Assembly (NCBI GenBank): GCA_030838475.1
Contig: JAUZFP010000094.1
Span: forward strand, 1 to 64,000
Length of the DNA stretch: 64,000 bases
Reading direction: 5' to 3'
Source: Actinomycetota bacterium
GTDB lineage: Bacteria; Actinomycetota; Actinomycetes; Actinomycetales; Microbacteriaceae
The notes under the pieces were generated by a model, which was not told where the DNA came from, did no database searches, and saw nothing but the letters and a program-made list of their open reading frames with translations. This document shows positions 35,032-44,480 of this stretch, piece by piece. Position numbers and translations under genes: made by a program. Position 1 is the first letter of the stretch. Each line of letters starts with the position of its first letter.

Positions 35032-36021
35032 GTGTCAGATTCGCTTCGCTGGGGCATTCTTGGAACGGGCTGGATTGCGTCGGAGTTCACGCAGGACCTG
35101 CTCGCCAACGGCATGACGATCACGGCCGTCGGGTCGCGCACCCAGGAGTCGGCCGACGCCTATGCCGCGAAGTACGGGATCGCTACGGCCCATCCGAGCT
35201 ACGAGGCACTCGTCGCGGATCCGAACGTCGACGCCATCTACATCTCGACACCGCATCCGTTCCACTATGACAATGCCAAGCTCGTGCTCGGCGCGGGCAA
35301 GCACGCTCTCGTCGAGAAGCCCTTCACGTTGAACGCGGGAGAGGCTCGCGAGGTCGTTGCGCTGGCCGCAGAGAAGAAGCTCGTGGTGCTCGAGGCGATG
35401 TGGACACGATGGTTGCCACACATGATCCGGGTGCGCGAGATCATCGCCGCCGGCACGCTGGGGGATGTCCGTACCGTCATTGCCGACCACGACCAGGACC
35501 TTCCGGACGACCCGAAGCACCGCATCCTGAACCCCGATCTCGGTGGCGGTGCGCTCCTCGACCTCGGTATCTACCCGGTCTCGCTCGCCTGGGACATCTT
35601 CGGCAAGCCGACATCAGTGACTGCGATTTCTAGTGCCTCCCCGATCACGGGCGTCGACCGTCAGACCGCGATCCTGCTCGGATACGACGGCGGGCAGCAG
35701 GCCGTGCTGCATACGGCGCTCGACACGCTCGGCCCCAACACGGCGGCCATCATCGGCACTAAGGGCCGGATAGAGATCGACTCGGTCTGGTACACGGCGA
35801 CCAGCTTCACCGTGTACGACGAGAACAACACCGTGGTCGAGAAGTACAACCAGCCGGTGGTCAGTCGAGGCATGCAGTACGAGGCGGTAGCCCTTGAGCA
35901 GATCGTTGCGGCCGGCGCGCTCGAGGGTCGGGAACTTCCGCCGAGCGAGACGGTCGAAATCATGGAGACTCTGGATGAGATCCGTCGCCAGATCGGGCTG
36001 AGGTACGCTGCGGAGCACTAG
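35032..36021 (+). CDS. Gfo/Idh/MocA-family oxidoreductase
   Basis: 329 aa from GTG 35032 (VSDSLRWGILGTG), which has AAGGG nine bases upstream; the track ATG at 35023 touches the hairpin and lacks a spaced ribosome site. N-terminal Rossmann fold GILGTGWIASEF; EKP motif in ALVEKPFTLNAGEA; substrate-domain region GGGALLDLGIYPVSLAWDIFG. NAD(P)-dependent sugar or polyol dehydrogenase by family; substrate not predictable. No sugar transporter lies beside it. Confidence 0.9.
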   Translation: MSDSLRWGILGTGWIASEFTQDLLANGMTITAVGSRTQESADAYAAKYGIATAHPSYEALVADPNVDAIYISTPHPFHYDNAKLVLGAGKHALVEKPFTLNAGEAREVVALAAEKKLVVLEAMWTRWLPHMIRVREIIAAGTLGDVRTVIADHDQDLPDDPKHRILNPDLGGGALLDLGIYPVSLAWDIFGKPTSVTAISSASPITGVDRQTAILLGYDGGQQAVLHTALDTLGPNTAAIIGTKGRIEIDSVWYTATSFTVYDENNTVVEKYNQPVVSRGMQYEAVALEQIVAAGALEGRELPPSETVEIMETLDEIRRQIGLRYAAEH

Positions 36022-36064
36022 CCCTTTCGGCTCGTCCGCAGCCACCCGCCAGTAGTATTGCTGG

Positions 36065-37513
36065 GTGAGCGACCTCCAACCTCCGACCAGTCGACGGGCT
36101 GCTCGGGAGGCATCTAAGCCCACTTCCGGGGTCCGCACTCCTCCCCCGGTCGCTTCGGGTGACGGATCGGGTCCACGATTCAGCCGGGTCCAGTTGGGAC
36201 TCGTCATCGGCGCGGGCGCCCTGGTCTTTGTGCTGCTCGCGGTCGGTTCGGTGTTCTTCGGGATCTCCGTGGGTCGCAACGCGGCGAGTACGGTACCCGT
36301 CCCACAATCGTCATCGCCGACACGAGCCACCCCCGCGAGCGTTGTGCAGCCGACCGCCATCCCGACCTGCTCCCTCGACAGCCTGGCGAGCGCACCGGCC
36401 CTCATCAAGCTCTACGGTTCCGTGGTCGAGACCGCCAGCGGCAATTCGCTCTACTCAAACAACGACACGACCGCGCAACGTCCGGCGAGTGTCCTGAAAG
36501 TCCTGACCGCAGCAGCGGCGCTCTCTGTGCTCGGTCCCACCTACCAAATCACGACCAGTGTGGATGCCGGCGCCGTCCCCGGGACGGTCGCGCTCGTCGG
36601 CCAGGGCGACGCCACCCTCAGCAGTGTCGCGCACAACGTGTACTCGGGAGCGCCTACCCTGTCATCCCTGGCGAGCCAGACGATTACCCAGTACTACGCG
36701 GATCCGGACAACACCGGTCACCCGATCAATCACGTCGTGCTCGATTCGACCTACTGGGATCCGAACGATAACTGGGACACCTCAGTTCCGCGATCTGAGC
36801 AGACGGGTGGGTATCTCTCCGAGAGCACCGCGCTGCAGGTCGACGGAGATCGAGCCAACCCCGCCGTCCAACGCAGCCCGCGCAGCACCGATCCGGTTAC
36901 CGCTGCCGGTAACGCATTCGTGACCGCTCTCAAAGCCGCAGACCCAACGATCACCACCGTCACCCTCACCAAGGCAGCGGCGGAGAATGGTGCGACCGTC
37001 CTCGCCTCGGTCAAGTCGCAGCCCGTGTCGACGCTGATCAAGCAGATGCTCGCGCAGAGTGACAACACGCTCGCGGAGATGCTGGCCAGAATCGTCTCCG
37101 TCAAACAGAACCTCGGCGGCACGGGAGGCTCCATCCAGCAGTCCACGACCGCGGCGCTCGGGAAGTACGGCCTCGACACCGCCGGTCTGACCATCGAAGA
37201 CGGCTCAGGGGAGAGCGACGAGTCGCTCATCACGCCGCTCTTCATGAGCAAGTTCATGTCGCTCGTGAGCACCAAGGCGCTCGGGCTGCAGGATGTCGCC
37301 GCTGGCATCCCCGTGGTCGGGAAGTACACCGCAAAGGCGGGAGTCATCGCAAGCGCGTACACGCTGAGCGGGTACACGACCGCCGCCGACGGCACGGGGG
37401 AGTCGTTCACCTTCTTCGCGGAGGGCCCCGGCATTACCGCGGCCGCGCAACCCGCTCTGGCAGCGCTCGCGAACGCGGTGTACACCTGCGGTAAGAACAT
37501 TACGAACAACTGA
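36065..37513 (+). CDS. dacB: D-alanyl-D-alanine carboxypeptidase/endopeptidase (PBP4 type)
   Basis: 482 aa. N-terminal cytoplasmic tail and one membrane helix (~40-65), then an S13-family peptidase: SxxK in ASVLKVLTAAAAL, SxN in AQSDNTLAEML, and the KTG region as GKYTAKAGVIASAYTLSGY (KAG in place of KTG). Trims or cleaves peptidoglycan cross-links outside the membrane. GTG start six bases after TAGTAT (36053-36058), so probably leaderless. Confidence 0.88.
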   Translation: MSDLQPPTSRRAAREASKPTSGVRTPPPVASGDGSGPRFSRVQLGLVIGAGALVFVLLAVGSVFFGISVGRNAASTVPVPQSSSPTRATPASVVQPTAIPTCSLDSLASAPALIKLYGSVVETASGNSLYSNNDTTAQRPASVLKVLTAAAALSVLGPTYQITTSVDAGAVPGTVALVGQGDATLSSVAHNVYSGAPTLSSLASQTITQYYADPDNTGHPINHVVLDSTYWDPNDNWDTSVPRSEQTGGYLSESTALQVDGDRANPAVQRSPRSTDPVTAAGNAFVTALKAADPTITTVTLTKAAAENGATVLASVKSQPVSTLIKQMLAQSDNTLAEMLARIVSVKQNLGGTGGSIQQSTTAALGKYGLDTAGLTIEDGSGESDESLITPLFMSKFMSLVSTKALGLQDVAAGIPVVGKYTAKAGVIASAYTLSGYTTAADGTGESFTFFAEGPGITAAAQPALAALANAVYTCGKNITNN

Positions 37514-37532
37514 TTGGATCGTACGTAAAGCC

Positions 37533-38117
37533 ATGCGCGCACTCTTCATCGTCGACGTTCAGAATGACTTCACGGAGGGCGGTGCGTTGGGTGTCGAGGG
37601 TGGCGCCGCCGTCGCGGCGGATGTCACGAGCTACCTCCGCGCCCACCACAGCGACTACGACGGGGTGTTCGCTTCCCGCGACTGGCACGACGCGACGGGC
37701 GACAACGGCGGTCACTTCGCCACCACGTCGGCACCGGACTTCGTGGTGACCTGGCCCCGGCACTGCGTCGCGGGCACCCCGGGCGCGGAATACCACCCGG
37801 CTCTCGACACATCCCTTATCGACATTCACATCCGCAAGGGTCAGGGCGTTCCCGCCTATTCGATTTTCGAAGGCACGGCGGATGACAGCGAGACCGTGCT
37901 GCAGAAACTTGATGAACTAGACGTCGCGGATGTCGATGTCGTCGGAATCGCCACGGACTACTGCGTGCGGGCATCCGCGCTGGATGCACTCGCGGCGCAC
38001 CGGCGAGTGCGTGTGCTCACCGACCTGGTCGCGGGCGTCGCGGCCGATTCGAGTGCCGCCGCGCTGAGTGAACTGAAAGACGCAGGCGTCACTGTCGTCG
38101 CCTCGAACGGAGAATAA
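37533..38117 (+). CDS. pncA: Nicotinamidase/isochorismatase family hydrolase
   Basis: 194 aa. Converts nicotinamide to nicotinate in NAD salvage. Catalytic Asp in FIVDVQNDF, metal ligands in SRDWHDATGDNGGHF, Lys in HIRKGQG, and nucleophile Cys in GIATDYCVRASALDA; the cis-peptide region VVGIATDYC matches PncA. ATG start. The aldehyde dehydrogenase follows after two bases. Confidence 0.92.
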   Translation: MRALFIVDVQNDFTEGGALGVEGGAAVAADVTSYLRAHHSDYDGVFASRDWHDATGDNGGHFATTSAPDFVVTWPRHCVAGTPGAEYHPALDTSLIDIHIRKGQGVPAYSIFEGTADDSETVLQKLDELDVADVDVVGIATDYCVRASALDALAAHRRVRVLTDLVAGVAADSSAAALSELKDAGVTVVASNGE

Positions 38118-38119
38118 CC

Positions 38120-39592
38120 ATGTCATCCTCGTCAGAAACCGCGCTCCTCGCCCGAGTTCCCGACCAGCTGTTCATTGGCGGGCAGTGGGTCGACTCAACC
38201 TCGGGGCGCAGCATCGACGTTCGGGATCCGGCTACGGGTCTGGTGCTCAAGACGATCGCCGACGCTTCCGTCGCCGACGCCCGCCGAGCGATGGATGTCG
38301 CGGCGGAGACCCAGGCCTCGTGGGCGGCGACCGCTCCGCGGGTCCGCGGTGAGATCCTGCGGGGTGCCTTTGATCTGCTGCAGGAGCGGCTCGAGGACTT
38401 CGCCCTGTTGATGACCTTGGAGATGGGCAAGCCGCTTGCGGAGGCGCGCGGCGAGGTGGGCTACGGCGGCGAGTTCCTGCGCTGGTTCAGCGAGGAGGCC
38501 GTCCGCATCCACGGCCGTTACGGGACGAGCCCCGAGGGCACCGGTCGGATGATTGTCACTCAAGTTCCTGTCGGTCCTTCGTATCTCATCACCCCGTGGA
38601 ACTTTCCGCTCGCGATGGCGACGCGCAAGATCGCGCCGGCGCTCGCCGCAGGATGCACCGCCATCATCAAGCCGGCCGCGCTCACTCCGCTGACGACGTT
38701 GTACTTTGCGAAGCTCCTGCAGGATGCCGGGCTGCCGGATGGTGTGCTTGGCGTGCTGACGACGTCGACGTCGGGCGAGATCACGACCCCGATCCTTGCC
38801 GATCCGCGACTGCGCAAGCTGAGCTTCACCGGCTCGACCCCGGTCGGTGTTTCCCTGCTCAAGGAGGCGGCGAACAACGTTCTTCGTACCTCGATGGAAC
38901 TCGGCGGCAACGCCCCGTTCCTGGTGTTCGAGGACGCCGATCTCGACAAGGCGGTGGACGGCGCGATGCTGGCGAAGTTCCGCAACATCGGTGAGGCCTG
39001 CACCGCGGCGAACCGGTTCATCGTGCACGAGTCGATCGCGGACGAGTTTGCGAAGCGGGTGACCGAGCGGGTTAAGGCCTTCACGATCGGTCGCGGCACG
39101 GAGGACGGTGTGACGATCGGGCCGCTGATCAACGAGGCGGCCGTGGCGAAGGCAACGTCACTCGTGGCGGACGCCGTCAAGCGCGGCGCGACGCTTCTGG
39201 TCGGCGGATCCGCGGTCGAGGGAGATGGGACGTTCTTCCAACCGACCGTCGTTTCGGGGGTCCAACCGGGCAGCGACATCCTGCGTGAGGAGATCTTCGG
39301 GCCGGTGCTCTCGATCATCCCGTTCACGGACGAGGCGGATGCGGTAGCTAAGGCCAACGACACCGAGTACGGCCTGGTCGGGTACGTGTACACGAAGGAT
39401 CTGGCTCGAGGCCAACGCCTGATCGAGAGCCTGCAAACCGGCATGATGGGGCTCAACGTCGGCGTGGTGTCCAATGCCGCCGCCCCATTCGGCGGTGTCA
39501 AGCAGTCCGGGCTCGGCCGCGAGGGCGGCTCAGAGGGCATCAACGAGTACCTTTCGACGAAGTACACACTGACGCCCAATCCGTTCAATTGA
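38120..39592 (+). CDS. gabD: NAD(P)-dependent aldehyde (succinate-semialdehyde) dehydrogenase
   Basis: 490 aa ALDH. Cofactor region TPWNFPLAMATRKIAPALAAG; catalytic Glu in MELGGNAPFLVF; catalytic Cys in IGEACTAANRF; C-terminal GLNVGVVSNAAAPFGGVKQSGLGREGG, as in succinate-semialdehyde dehydrogenases. The substrate call follows overall likeness to GabD; other aldehydes are possible. Coupled to pncA upstream, and its stop overlaps the TTG start of the next gene. Confidence 0.88.
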   Translation: MSSSSETALLARVPDQLFIGGQWVDSTSGRSIDVRDPATGLVLKTIADASVADARRAMDVAAETQASWAATAPRVRGEILRGAFDLLQERLEDFALLMTLEMGKPLAEARGEVGYGGEFLRWFSEEAVRIHGRYGTSPEGTGRMIVTQVPVGPSYLITPWNFPLAMATRKIAPALAAGCTAIIKPAALTPLTTLYFAKLLQDAGLPDGVLGVLTTSTSGEITTPILADPRLRKLSFTGSTPVGVSLLKEAANNVLRTSMELGGNAPFLVFEDADLDKAVDGAMLAKFRNIGEACTAANRFIVHESIADEFAKRVTERVKAFTIGRGTEDGVTIGPLINEAAVAKATSLVADAVKRGATLLVGGSAVEGDGTFFQPTVVSGVQPGSDILREEIFGPVLSIIPFTDEADAVAKANDTEYGLVGYVYTKDLARGQRLIESLQTGMMGLNVGVVSNAAAPFGGVKQSGLGREGGSEGINEYLSTKYTLTPNPFN

Positions 39593-40380
39593 CGGTTATC
39601 GAGATCTCGTCGCTGGACGATCCTCGACTGGTCGACTACTCGCACCTGACCGACGTTGCTCTCAAGAAATCGGGTGGCGGCCTCTACATCGCGGAGTCGC
39701 TCCTCGTACTCGAGCGTGCAATCGCGGCGGGGCACCGCCCGCGTTCCGTGCTCGCGCTCGGCGCGTCGGTCGCGGACGCCGTGAGGGCGACAGCGGGTAT
39801 CGACGTCCCGATTTTCTCTGGTCCTTCCGAGTTGCTCGAGGAGCTCACCGGATACCTGCTCCATCGTGGTCTCATCGCGGCGATGCATCGACCCGGGTTG
39901 CCCAGCGCCGCAACTCTGCTGCGAGGCACCCGACGGGTCGTCATCCTGGAGAACGTGGTGGACCCAACCAACGTTGGTGCGATCTTTCGGTCGGTCGCCG
40001 CAATCGGTGCGGATGCGGTGCTTGTGACACCCCGGTGCTCGGACCCGTTCTACCGTCGCGCCATCCGGGTGAGCATGGGCACCGTCCTGCAGGTGCCCTG
40101 GACGCGCGTCGGGGACTGGGCATCCACTCGCGAGTTGCTCACCGCATCCGGATTTCACCTTGCCGCGCTTGCGCTCGCGGACGATGCGGTGGACCTCAAG
40201 GAGTTCGCGGCGACCGCGCCCGAACGCGTGGCGCTGGTGCTCGGGACGGAGGGCGAGGGACTCACGAGGGAAGCGATCGAGGCCGCCGACACCGTGGTCA
40301 CCATTCCCATGGCGCATGGCATCGACAGCCTCAATGTGGCGGCGACCGCGGCGGTCGCGATGTACGCGCTCCTGCCTTAG
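39589..40380 (+). CDS. SPOUT (TrmH-type) RNA 2'-O-methyltransferase
   Basis: 263 aa. N-terminal substrate-binding domain (GGGLYIAESLLVLERAIAAGHRP), then the SpoU knot: motif 1 ENVVDPTNVGAIFRSVAAIG, motif 2 ALVLGTEGEGL, motif 3 IPMAHGIDSLNVAATAAVA. Target rRNA or tRNA site unknown. The rare TTG start at 39589 overlaps the gabD stop (TTGA) and is the only in-frame start near the conserved beginning, pointing to translational coupling. Confidence 0.92.
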   Translation: MTVIEISSLDDPRLVDYSHLTDVALKKSGGGLYIAESLLVLERAIAAGHRPRSVLALGASVADAVRATAGIDVPIFSGPSELLEELTGYLLHRGLIAAMHRPGLPSAATLLRGTRRVVILENVVDPTNVGAIFRSVAAIGADAVLVTPRCSDPFYRRAIRVSMGTVLQVPWTRVGDWASTRELLTASGFHLAALALADDAVDLKEFAATAPERVALVLGTEGEGLTREAIEAADTVVTIPMAHGIDSLNVAATAAVAMYALLP

Positions 40381-40821
40381 CTAGTCGAGCGGTGGGACCG
40401 GCAGGTGGGTTGGAATTGCGATCCTGTTCCACAGATTGATCGTTCCGATGGCAAGGATCAGGTCACCGAGACCCTTCTCGCCGAACCCCGTTCTGCCGCG
40501 GTCCCAGAGGCCGTCGCTCACTCCACCCGCAATGTGGGTGACCGCGTCGGTCAGCTCGAACGCGAGACGCTCCCGGTCCGTGAACAGGGTGGACTCCTCC
40601 CATGTTGAAACCGCGGTGACCTTGCGAACCGGCACCCCGCTCTTGATGAGATCGGTCGAGTGCGCGTCCACGCAGTAGTTGCACCCGTTGATGAACGAGG
40701 CGCGGAGATAGACCAGATTCACGAGCTCGAAGTCGATGTTTTCGGTGACGTACGCATCCAGGTCGACGACCTTGCGATATCCCTCACGTGACGACTTCCC
40801 GATGGCGGTGCGAGCGCTCAT
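40381..40821 (-). CDS. AhpD/carboxymuconolactone decarboxylase-like protein
   Basis: 146 aa. CxxC redox motif in INGCNYCVDAHSTDL, the AhpD-core signature, followed by WEESTLFTDRERLAFELTDAVT and NLWNRIAIP. Members are peroxidase-cycle or stress-related disulfide proteins. Ribosome site AAAGGGAA before the ATG. Divergent from the MocR-type regulator with 104 bases between starts holding repeated AGCCAAT boxes, so it is the likely target of that regulator. Confidence 0.9.
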   Translation of the reverse strand: MSARTAIGKSSREGYRKVVDLDAYVTENIDFELVNLVYLRASFINGCNYCVDAHSTDLIKSGVPVRKVTAVSTWEESTLFTDRERLAFELTDAVTHIAGGVSDGLWDRGRTGFGEKGLGDLILAIGTINLWNRIAIPTHLPVPPLD

Positions 40822-40873
40822 GTGACTATTCCCTTTCGTTGTGTTGCCTCAAACCTACGAGCGCGAGTGGCCC

Positions 40874-40912
40874 AGTCAAAGAGCCAATCTGAGCCAATTT
40901 AACTGGTCCAAT
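40874..40912. promoter_or_regulatory. Repeated CCAAT boxes between divergent genes
   Basis: AGCCAAT at 40882-40888 and 40892-40898 (10-base period, same helix face) and GTCCAAT at 40906-40912, with a weaker AGTCAAA at 40874. MocR regulators bind direct repeats in the divergent spacer, so this is the probable operator. Confidence 0.55.
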
Positions 40913-40925
40913 GTAGGGTGACGAA

Positions 40926-42362
40926 ATGGATGTCCACCTCACGCTCGGCGCGGTTGGGGAGCGAACTGACGGCATCTACCGCCAGCTGTCCGCGGCAATC
41001 ATCGAGGGCAGGCTCGCGGCCGGGGAGGCATTGCCGCCCAGCCGAGCTCTCGCGGCGACCCTCGGCGTTTCCCGAACCACGGTCGCCGTCGCCTATGACC
41101 GACTCGCAGCCGAGGGCTTCACGGTGACCCGCAGGGGCGCGGGGACGTTCGTCGCCGAGGCCAGGGCATCCGGACAGGCTCGGCGGGCACCCCACGGCCG
41201 GACGGTAACGGCTCGCCCGGTATGGGCAGGCAGGACCGTCCCGTCGACCGAGCGCGCGCCGGCCGCGTTCGACTTCGGGATCGGCATCCCCGACCCCGCG
41301 CTGTTCCCGCTGGCCGCGTGGCGTCGTCAGGTGGCAAATGAGCTGCAACTCGGTTCCGCCCTGCTCAACGGCTATGCGCATCCCCCCGGTCTACCGCGAC
41401 TTCGCGCGGCGATCGCCAGACACGTCGGGGTCTCGCGGTCGGTGCGGGCCGGTGCCGACGACGTGATTGTCACCTCCGGTGCACAACAGGCGTTCGATCT
41501 TGCCACGCGCGTTCTGGTCGGGCCCGGGGATGTGATCGCGGTCGAGGAGCCGGGCTATCCACCGGTCCGATCGCTGTTCGAGAGCCTCGGGGCAACCGTC
41601 GTCGGAGTGCGGGTCGACGAACACGGCATCGTCGTCAGCGAGATACCCCCCCGCGCAAGGCTCGTCTACACGACGCCCTCACACCAGTTTCCTACCGGCG
41701 TTCGCACGTCGCTCACTCGACGACTCGAACTGCTGGCCTGGGCGGAGACGGCTAACGCCGTGATTATCGAGGACGACTACGACAGCGAGTTCCACTACGG
41801 CGGTGGTGCGCTCGATCCGCTGCAGAGTCTCGATCGCGCCGGCCGGGTGCTCTACGTCGGGACGTTCTCCAAGACCCTTGTACCGGGCCTGCGCATCGGA
41901 TTTCTGGTCGCGCCGGAGTCACTGCATCAGCCGCTCGCCGTCGCGAAACGGCTGAGCGACTGGCACACCGACACCGTCACCCAGGGCGCTCTCGCTCGCC
42001 TCCTCGACGAGGGCATCTTTGCTGCCCACGTTCGTCGCGCAAACCGGGTCTACGCGGGTCGGCGCGAGCGGATCATCGAGGGTGTTGAGCGCGAGCTCTC
42101 GCGGTGGCTCGACGTGGTGCCCTCCGTCGCCGGTCTGCACCTGTTCGCACAACTGCGCGCGGACGTGCCGCTACGGGTTACCGCGGTGACGGACGCGGCG
42201 GCCGCCGCAGGGGTGGGGATCCAGTCGATCGCGCGATTCGCCCACAACGAGGACAGCGAGCAAGCGCGGCGCGGGTTTGTGCTCGGATACGGCGCAATCG
42301 AGGAGGCCAGCATCGACCACGGCCTCCGTCGCCTGCGGGACGTGCTGACGCGTCTGACCTAG
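40926..42362 (+). CDS. MocR-type GntR/aminotransferase regulator (PdxR-like)
   Basis: 478 aa. N-terminal GntR winged helix (GIYRQLSAAIIEGRLAAGEALPPSRALAATLGVSRTTVAVAYDRL), linker, then a fold-type I aminotransferase domain with PLP-binding Lys in VGTFSKTLVPGLRIGF and the Asp/Tyr region IIEDDYDSEFHY. Such proteins use PLP or an amino compound as effector. The divergent gene here is AhpD-like rather than pdxS or gab genes, so calling it PdxR would be too specific. Its stop overlaps the convergent exporter gene by four bases. Confidence 0.9.
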   Translation: MDVHLTLGAVGERTDGIYRQLSAAIIEGRLAAGEALPPSRALAATLGVSRTTVAVAYDRLAAEGFTVTRRGAGTFVAEARASGQARRAPHGRTVTARPVWAGRTVPSTERAPAAFDFGIGIPDPALFPLAAWRRQVANELQLGSALLNGYAHPPGLPRLRAAIARHVGVSRSVRAGADDVIVTSGAQQAFDLATRVLVGPGDVIAVEEPGYPPVRSLFESLGATVVGVRVDEHGIVVSEIPPRARLVYTTPSHQFPTGVRTSLTRRLELLAWAETANAVIIEDDYDSEFHYGGGALDPLQSLDRAGRVLYVGTFSKTLVPGLRIGFLVAPESLHQPLAVAKRLSDWHTDTVTQGALARLLDEGIFAAHVRRANRVYAGRRERIIEGVERELSRWLDVVPSVAGLHLFAQLRADVPLRVTAVTDAAAAAGVGIQSIARFAHNEDSEQARRGFVLGYGAIEEASIDHGLRRLRDVLTRLT

Positions 42363-44260
42363 ACGAGCAGCTGGTGCTTCGCGAGATCCTTGTAGAGCGG
42401 CGTCGACTTGATGAGCTCGGAGTGGGTTCCGACGCCGACCACGCGACCGTGATCAAGAACCACGATTTGGTCGGAGTCGACCACGGTCGACAGCCGGTGG
42501 GCAATGACAATGAGGGTGCGATTTTCGGAGACCGCGTCGATCGCCTCACGCAGCAGTTGCTCGTTGAGACCGTCGAGCGACGACGTCGACTCGTCCAGCA
42601 GCAGGATGGGCGGTGCAACAAGCAGCGTCCTCGCAATGGCCAGGCGCTGGCGTTCGCCGCCGGACAGCATCACGCCATCCTCGCCGACCGGCGCCTCGAG
42701 CCCCAGCTCGTTGCGCTCGAGCACCTCGGTCAGGTTGACGGCGTGCAGCACGTCGATGCACTGCTGGTCGGTAGCCTCGGGTGCGCCGAGCGTGAGGTTC
42801 TCCCGGATCGTGCCGGCGAGTACGGGGGCATCCTGTTCGACATATCCGATCTGGCCCCGCAGCTCGGTGCGGTCAAGGCCGCGGATGTCGACGCCGCCGA
42901 GTCGCACAACCCCCGCGGTGGGGTCGTAGAACCGCTCGATGAGGGCAAGGATCGTGCTCTTGCCCGCTCCGGACGGACCGACGAGTGCGGTGCGCTTGCC
43001 GCGCGGCGCAGTGAACGAGACCCCGTGGAGCACGGTGCGATCGTGGGTTTCGACACCATCCGTTTCCTCGTGTCCCTCGAGCGCGTCGGGAACCGGGACG
43101 CCCGACGCGGCCAGCAGCTTGGCCGCCTCCGACTTGTGCGCCTTCTCCGGGTAGGTGAACGCGACGTTCTCGAACCCGACCGCGTCGTCCTGCTCGATGG
43201 CGGCGACCGGCGTGACACCGGCATCCTGCTCGCTCTCGCCGGGCAGATCGATGATCTCCTGGATCCGACCGAGGGCGCCGAGCGCCTGGCTCACCGAGGT
43301 GACCGCACCGAAGGCGGAGCCAAGCGGGGCGATCATGGTGAACAACAGGATGACGAACGCGATGAGTGTCGCAATGGTCAGGGTGCCGCTCGCGACCTGC
43401 AGACCACCGACACCCAGCACGGCGAGCACCGAGACCTGGAGCGCGATCCCCGCGATCGGAACGACGAGGGCGGACGCACGAGCGACCTTGAATCCCATGT
43501 TCCGTGCGCCGAGCGCGTCGTCCTGGACCGCATCGATCTCACGCTCGGTCGCGTTGGATGCCCGGATCGTTCGAATCGCGCCGACCGCGCGCGCAACACT
43601 CGCACCCAGTTCGCCGACCTTGGTCTGCTGGCCCTGGCTGGCGATCCGGATGCGCCCCGACAGTGAACCGACTCCCACGATGGACAGTCCGATCACCACG
43701 ACCGTGATGCCCAGCAGCAGCGGGTCGATGAACGCCATCGCGATCAGCGACCCCACGAATTGGAGCGCGCCGCCGATCGAGCTGACGAGTCCCTGGGTCA
43801 TCACGGAGTAGAGCAGCGTGGTGTCGGAGCCGACCCGGGAGACCAGATCGCCCGTGCGACGGGTATCGAACTCGCTGATCGGAAGCCCCAGAAGTCGGCG
43901 CACCAGCACCTTGCGAACCGAGAAGACGATATTCGTCCCCATCCGCTGCAGCAGGTACTGCTGGAAGGCGGTGACGAGTGCGGTCGCGACGAGAAGCACG
44001 AGTACGAGGACCGCGATTGCGGTGAACGGCTGCTTGTCCTGGAAATTGGTGATGCCCTGGCGCACGAGGAGTGGCTGCGCGACGGTCGCGACGGATCCGA
44101 TCACGCTGAGGACGACGACCACGGCAATGAGCGGCTTGTTTTGCAGGAGGTAGGGCAGCAGCTGGCTGAACTTTGCGCGCGGCCCGTCGTCTCCGGCCGC
44201 TGAGCGACGGCGTCCGAAGAGGCCGCCGCGTGCCGGGCGCTGTGAAGTCTCTGTGCTCAT
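42359..44260 (-). CDS. ABC exporter (fused permease and ATPase)
   Basis: 633 aa from ATG 44260 (MSTETSQRP). Six membrane helices (~45-310), then a nucleotide-binding domain: Walker A VGPSGAGKSTI, Q-loop YVEQDAPVLAG, signature LSGGERQRLAIA, Walker B ILLLDESTSSLD, switch His in VIAHRLS. Half-size exporter of the multidrug/lipid type that must dimerise. Four bases after a small HTH gene, so it is probably controlled by that protein. Substrate unknown. Confidence 0.93.
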   Translation of the reverse strand: MSTETSQRPARGGLFGRRRSAAGDDGPRAKFSQLLPYLLQNKPLIAVVVVLSVIGSVATVAQPLLVRQGITNFQDKQPFTAIAVLVLVLLVATALVTAFQQYLLQRMGTNIVFSVRKVLVRRLLGLPISEFDTRRTGDLVSRVGSDTTLLYSVMTQGLVSSIGGALQFVGSLIAMAFIDPLLLGITVVVIGLSIVGVGSLSGRIRIASQGQQTKVGELGASVARAVGAIRTIRASNATEREIDAVQDDALGARNMGFKVARASALVVPIAGIALQVSVLAVLGVGGLQVASGTLTIATLIAFVILLFTMIAPLGSAFGAVTSVSQALGALGRIQEIIDLPGESEQDAGVTPVAAIEQDDAVGFENVAFTYPEKAHKSEAAKLLAASGVPVPDALEGHEETDGVETHDRTVLHGVSFTAPRGKRTALVGPSGAGKSTILALIERFYDPTAGVVRLGGVDIRGLDRTELRGQIGYVEQDAPVLAGTIRENLTLGAPEATDQQCIDVLHAVNLTEVLERNELGLEAPVGEDGVMLSGGERQRLAIARTLLVAPPILLLDESTSSLDGLNEQLLREAIDAVSENRTLIVIAHRLSTVVDSDQIVVLDHGRVVGVGTHSELIKSTPLYKDLAKHQLLV

Positions 44261-44264
44261 GGTC

Positions 44265-44477
44265 TTAGCTTCGTCCGTACTTCTTGTGAACTGCCTGTTT
44301 GGATACGCCGAGCGCGAGCGCAATCAGCTGCCAGGACGCGTTGGCGTTGCGGGCGCGGCGAACCGCGACGGCCTCCACGCGGTCGACTTCCTTGCGGAGT
44401 TTTTCAATCGCTCGTAGCGCCACGATCGGGTCATCCGAGTTTGCGGCATCCGCAAGCGTCAGCATGAGATGTTCCAT
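44265..44477 (-). CDS. Small helix-turn-helix regulator (70 aa)
   Basis: A helical N-terminal segment (LRAIEKLRKEVDRVEAVAVRRARN) precedes a clear HTH: ASWQLIALALGVSKQAVHKKYG. I choose ATG 44477 (MEHLMLTL) rather than 44513 because a strong promoter (TTGACA, 17 bases, TACGGT) places the transcript start at this ATG, giving a leaderless mRNA. Two identical-type palindromes cover that promoter, implying autorepression. The ABC exporter starts four bases after its stop, so this is a regulator-exporter operon. Confidence 0.8.
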   Translation of the reverse strand: MEHLMLTLADAANSDDPIVALRAIEKLRKEVDRVEAVAVRRARNANASWQLIALALGVSKQAVHKKYGRS

Positions 44478-44480
44478 GCC

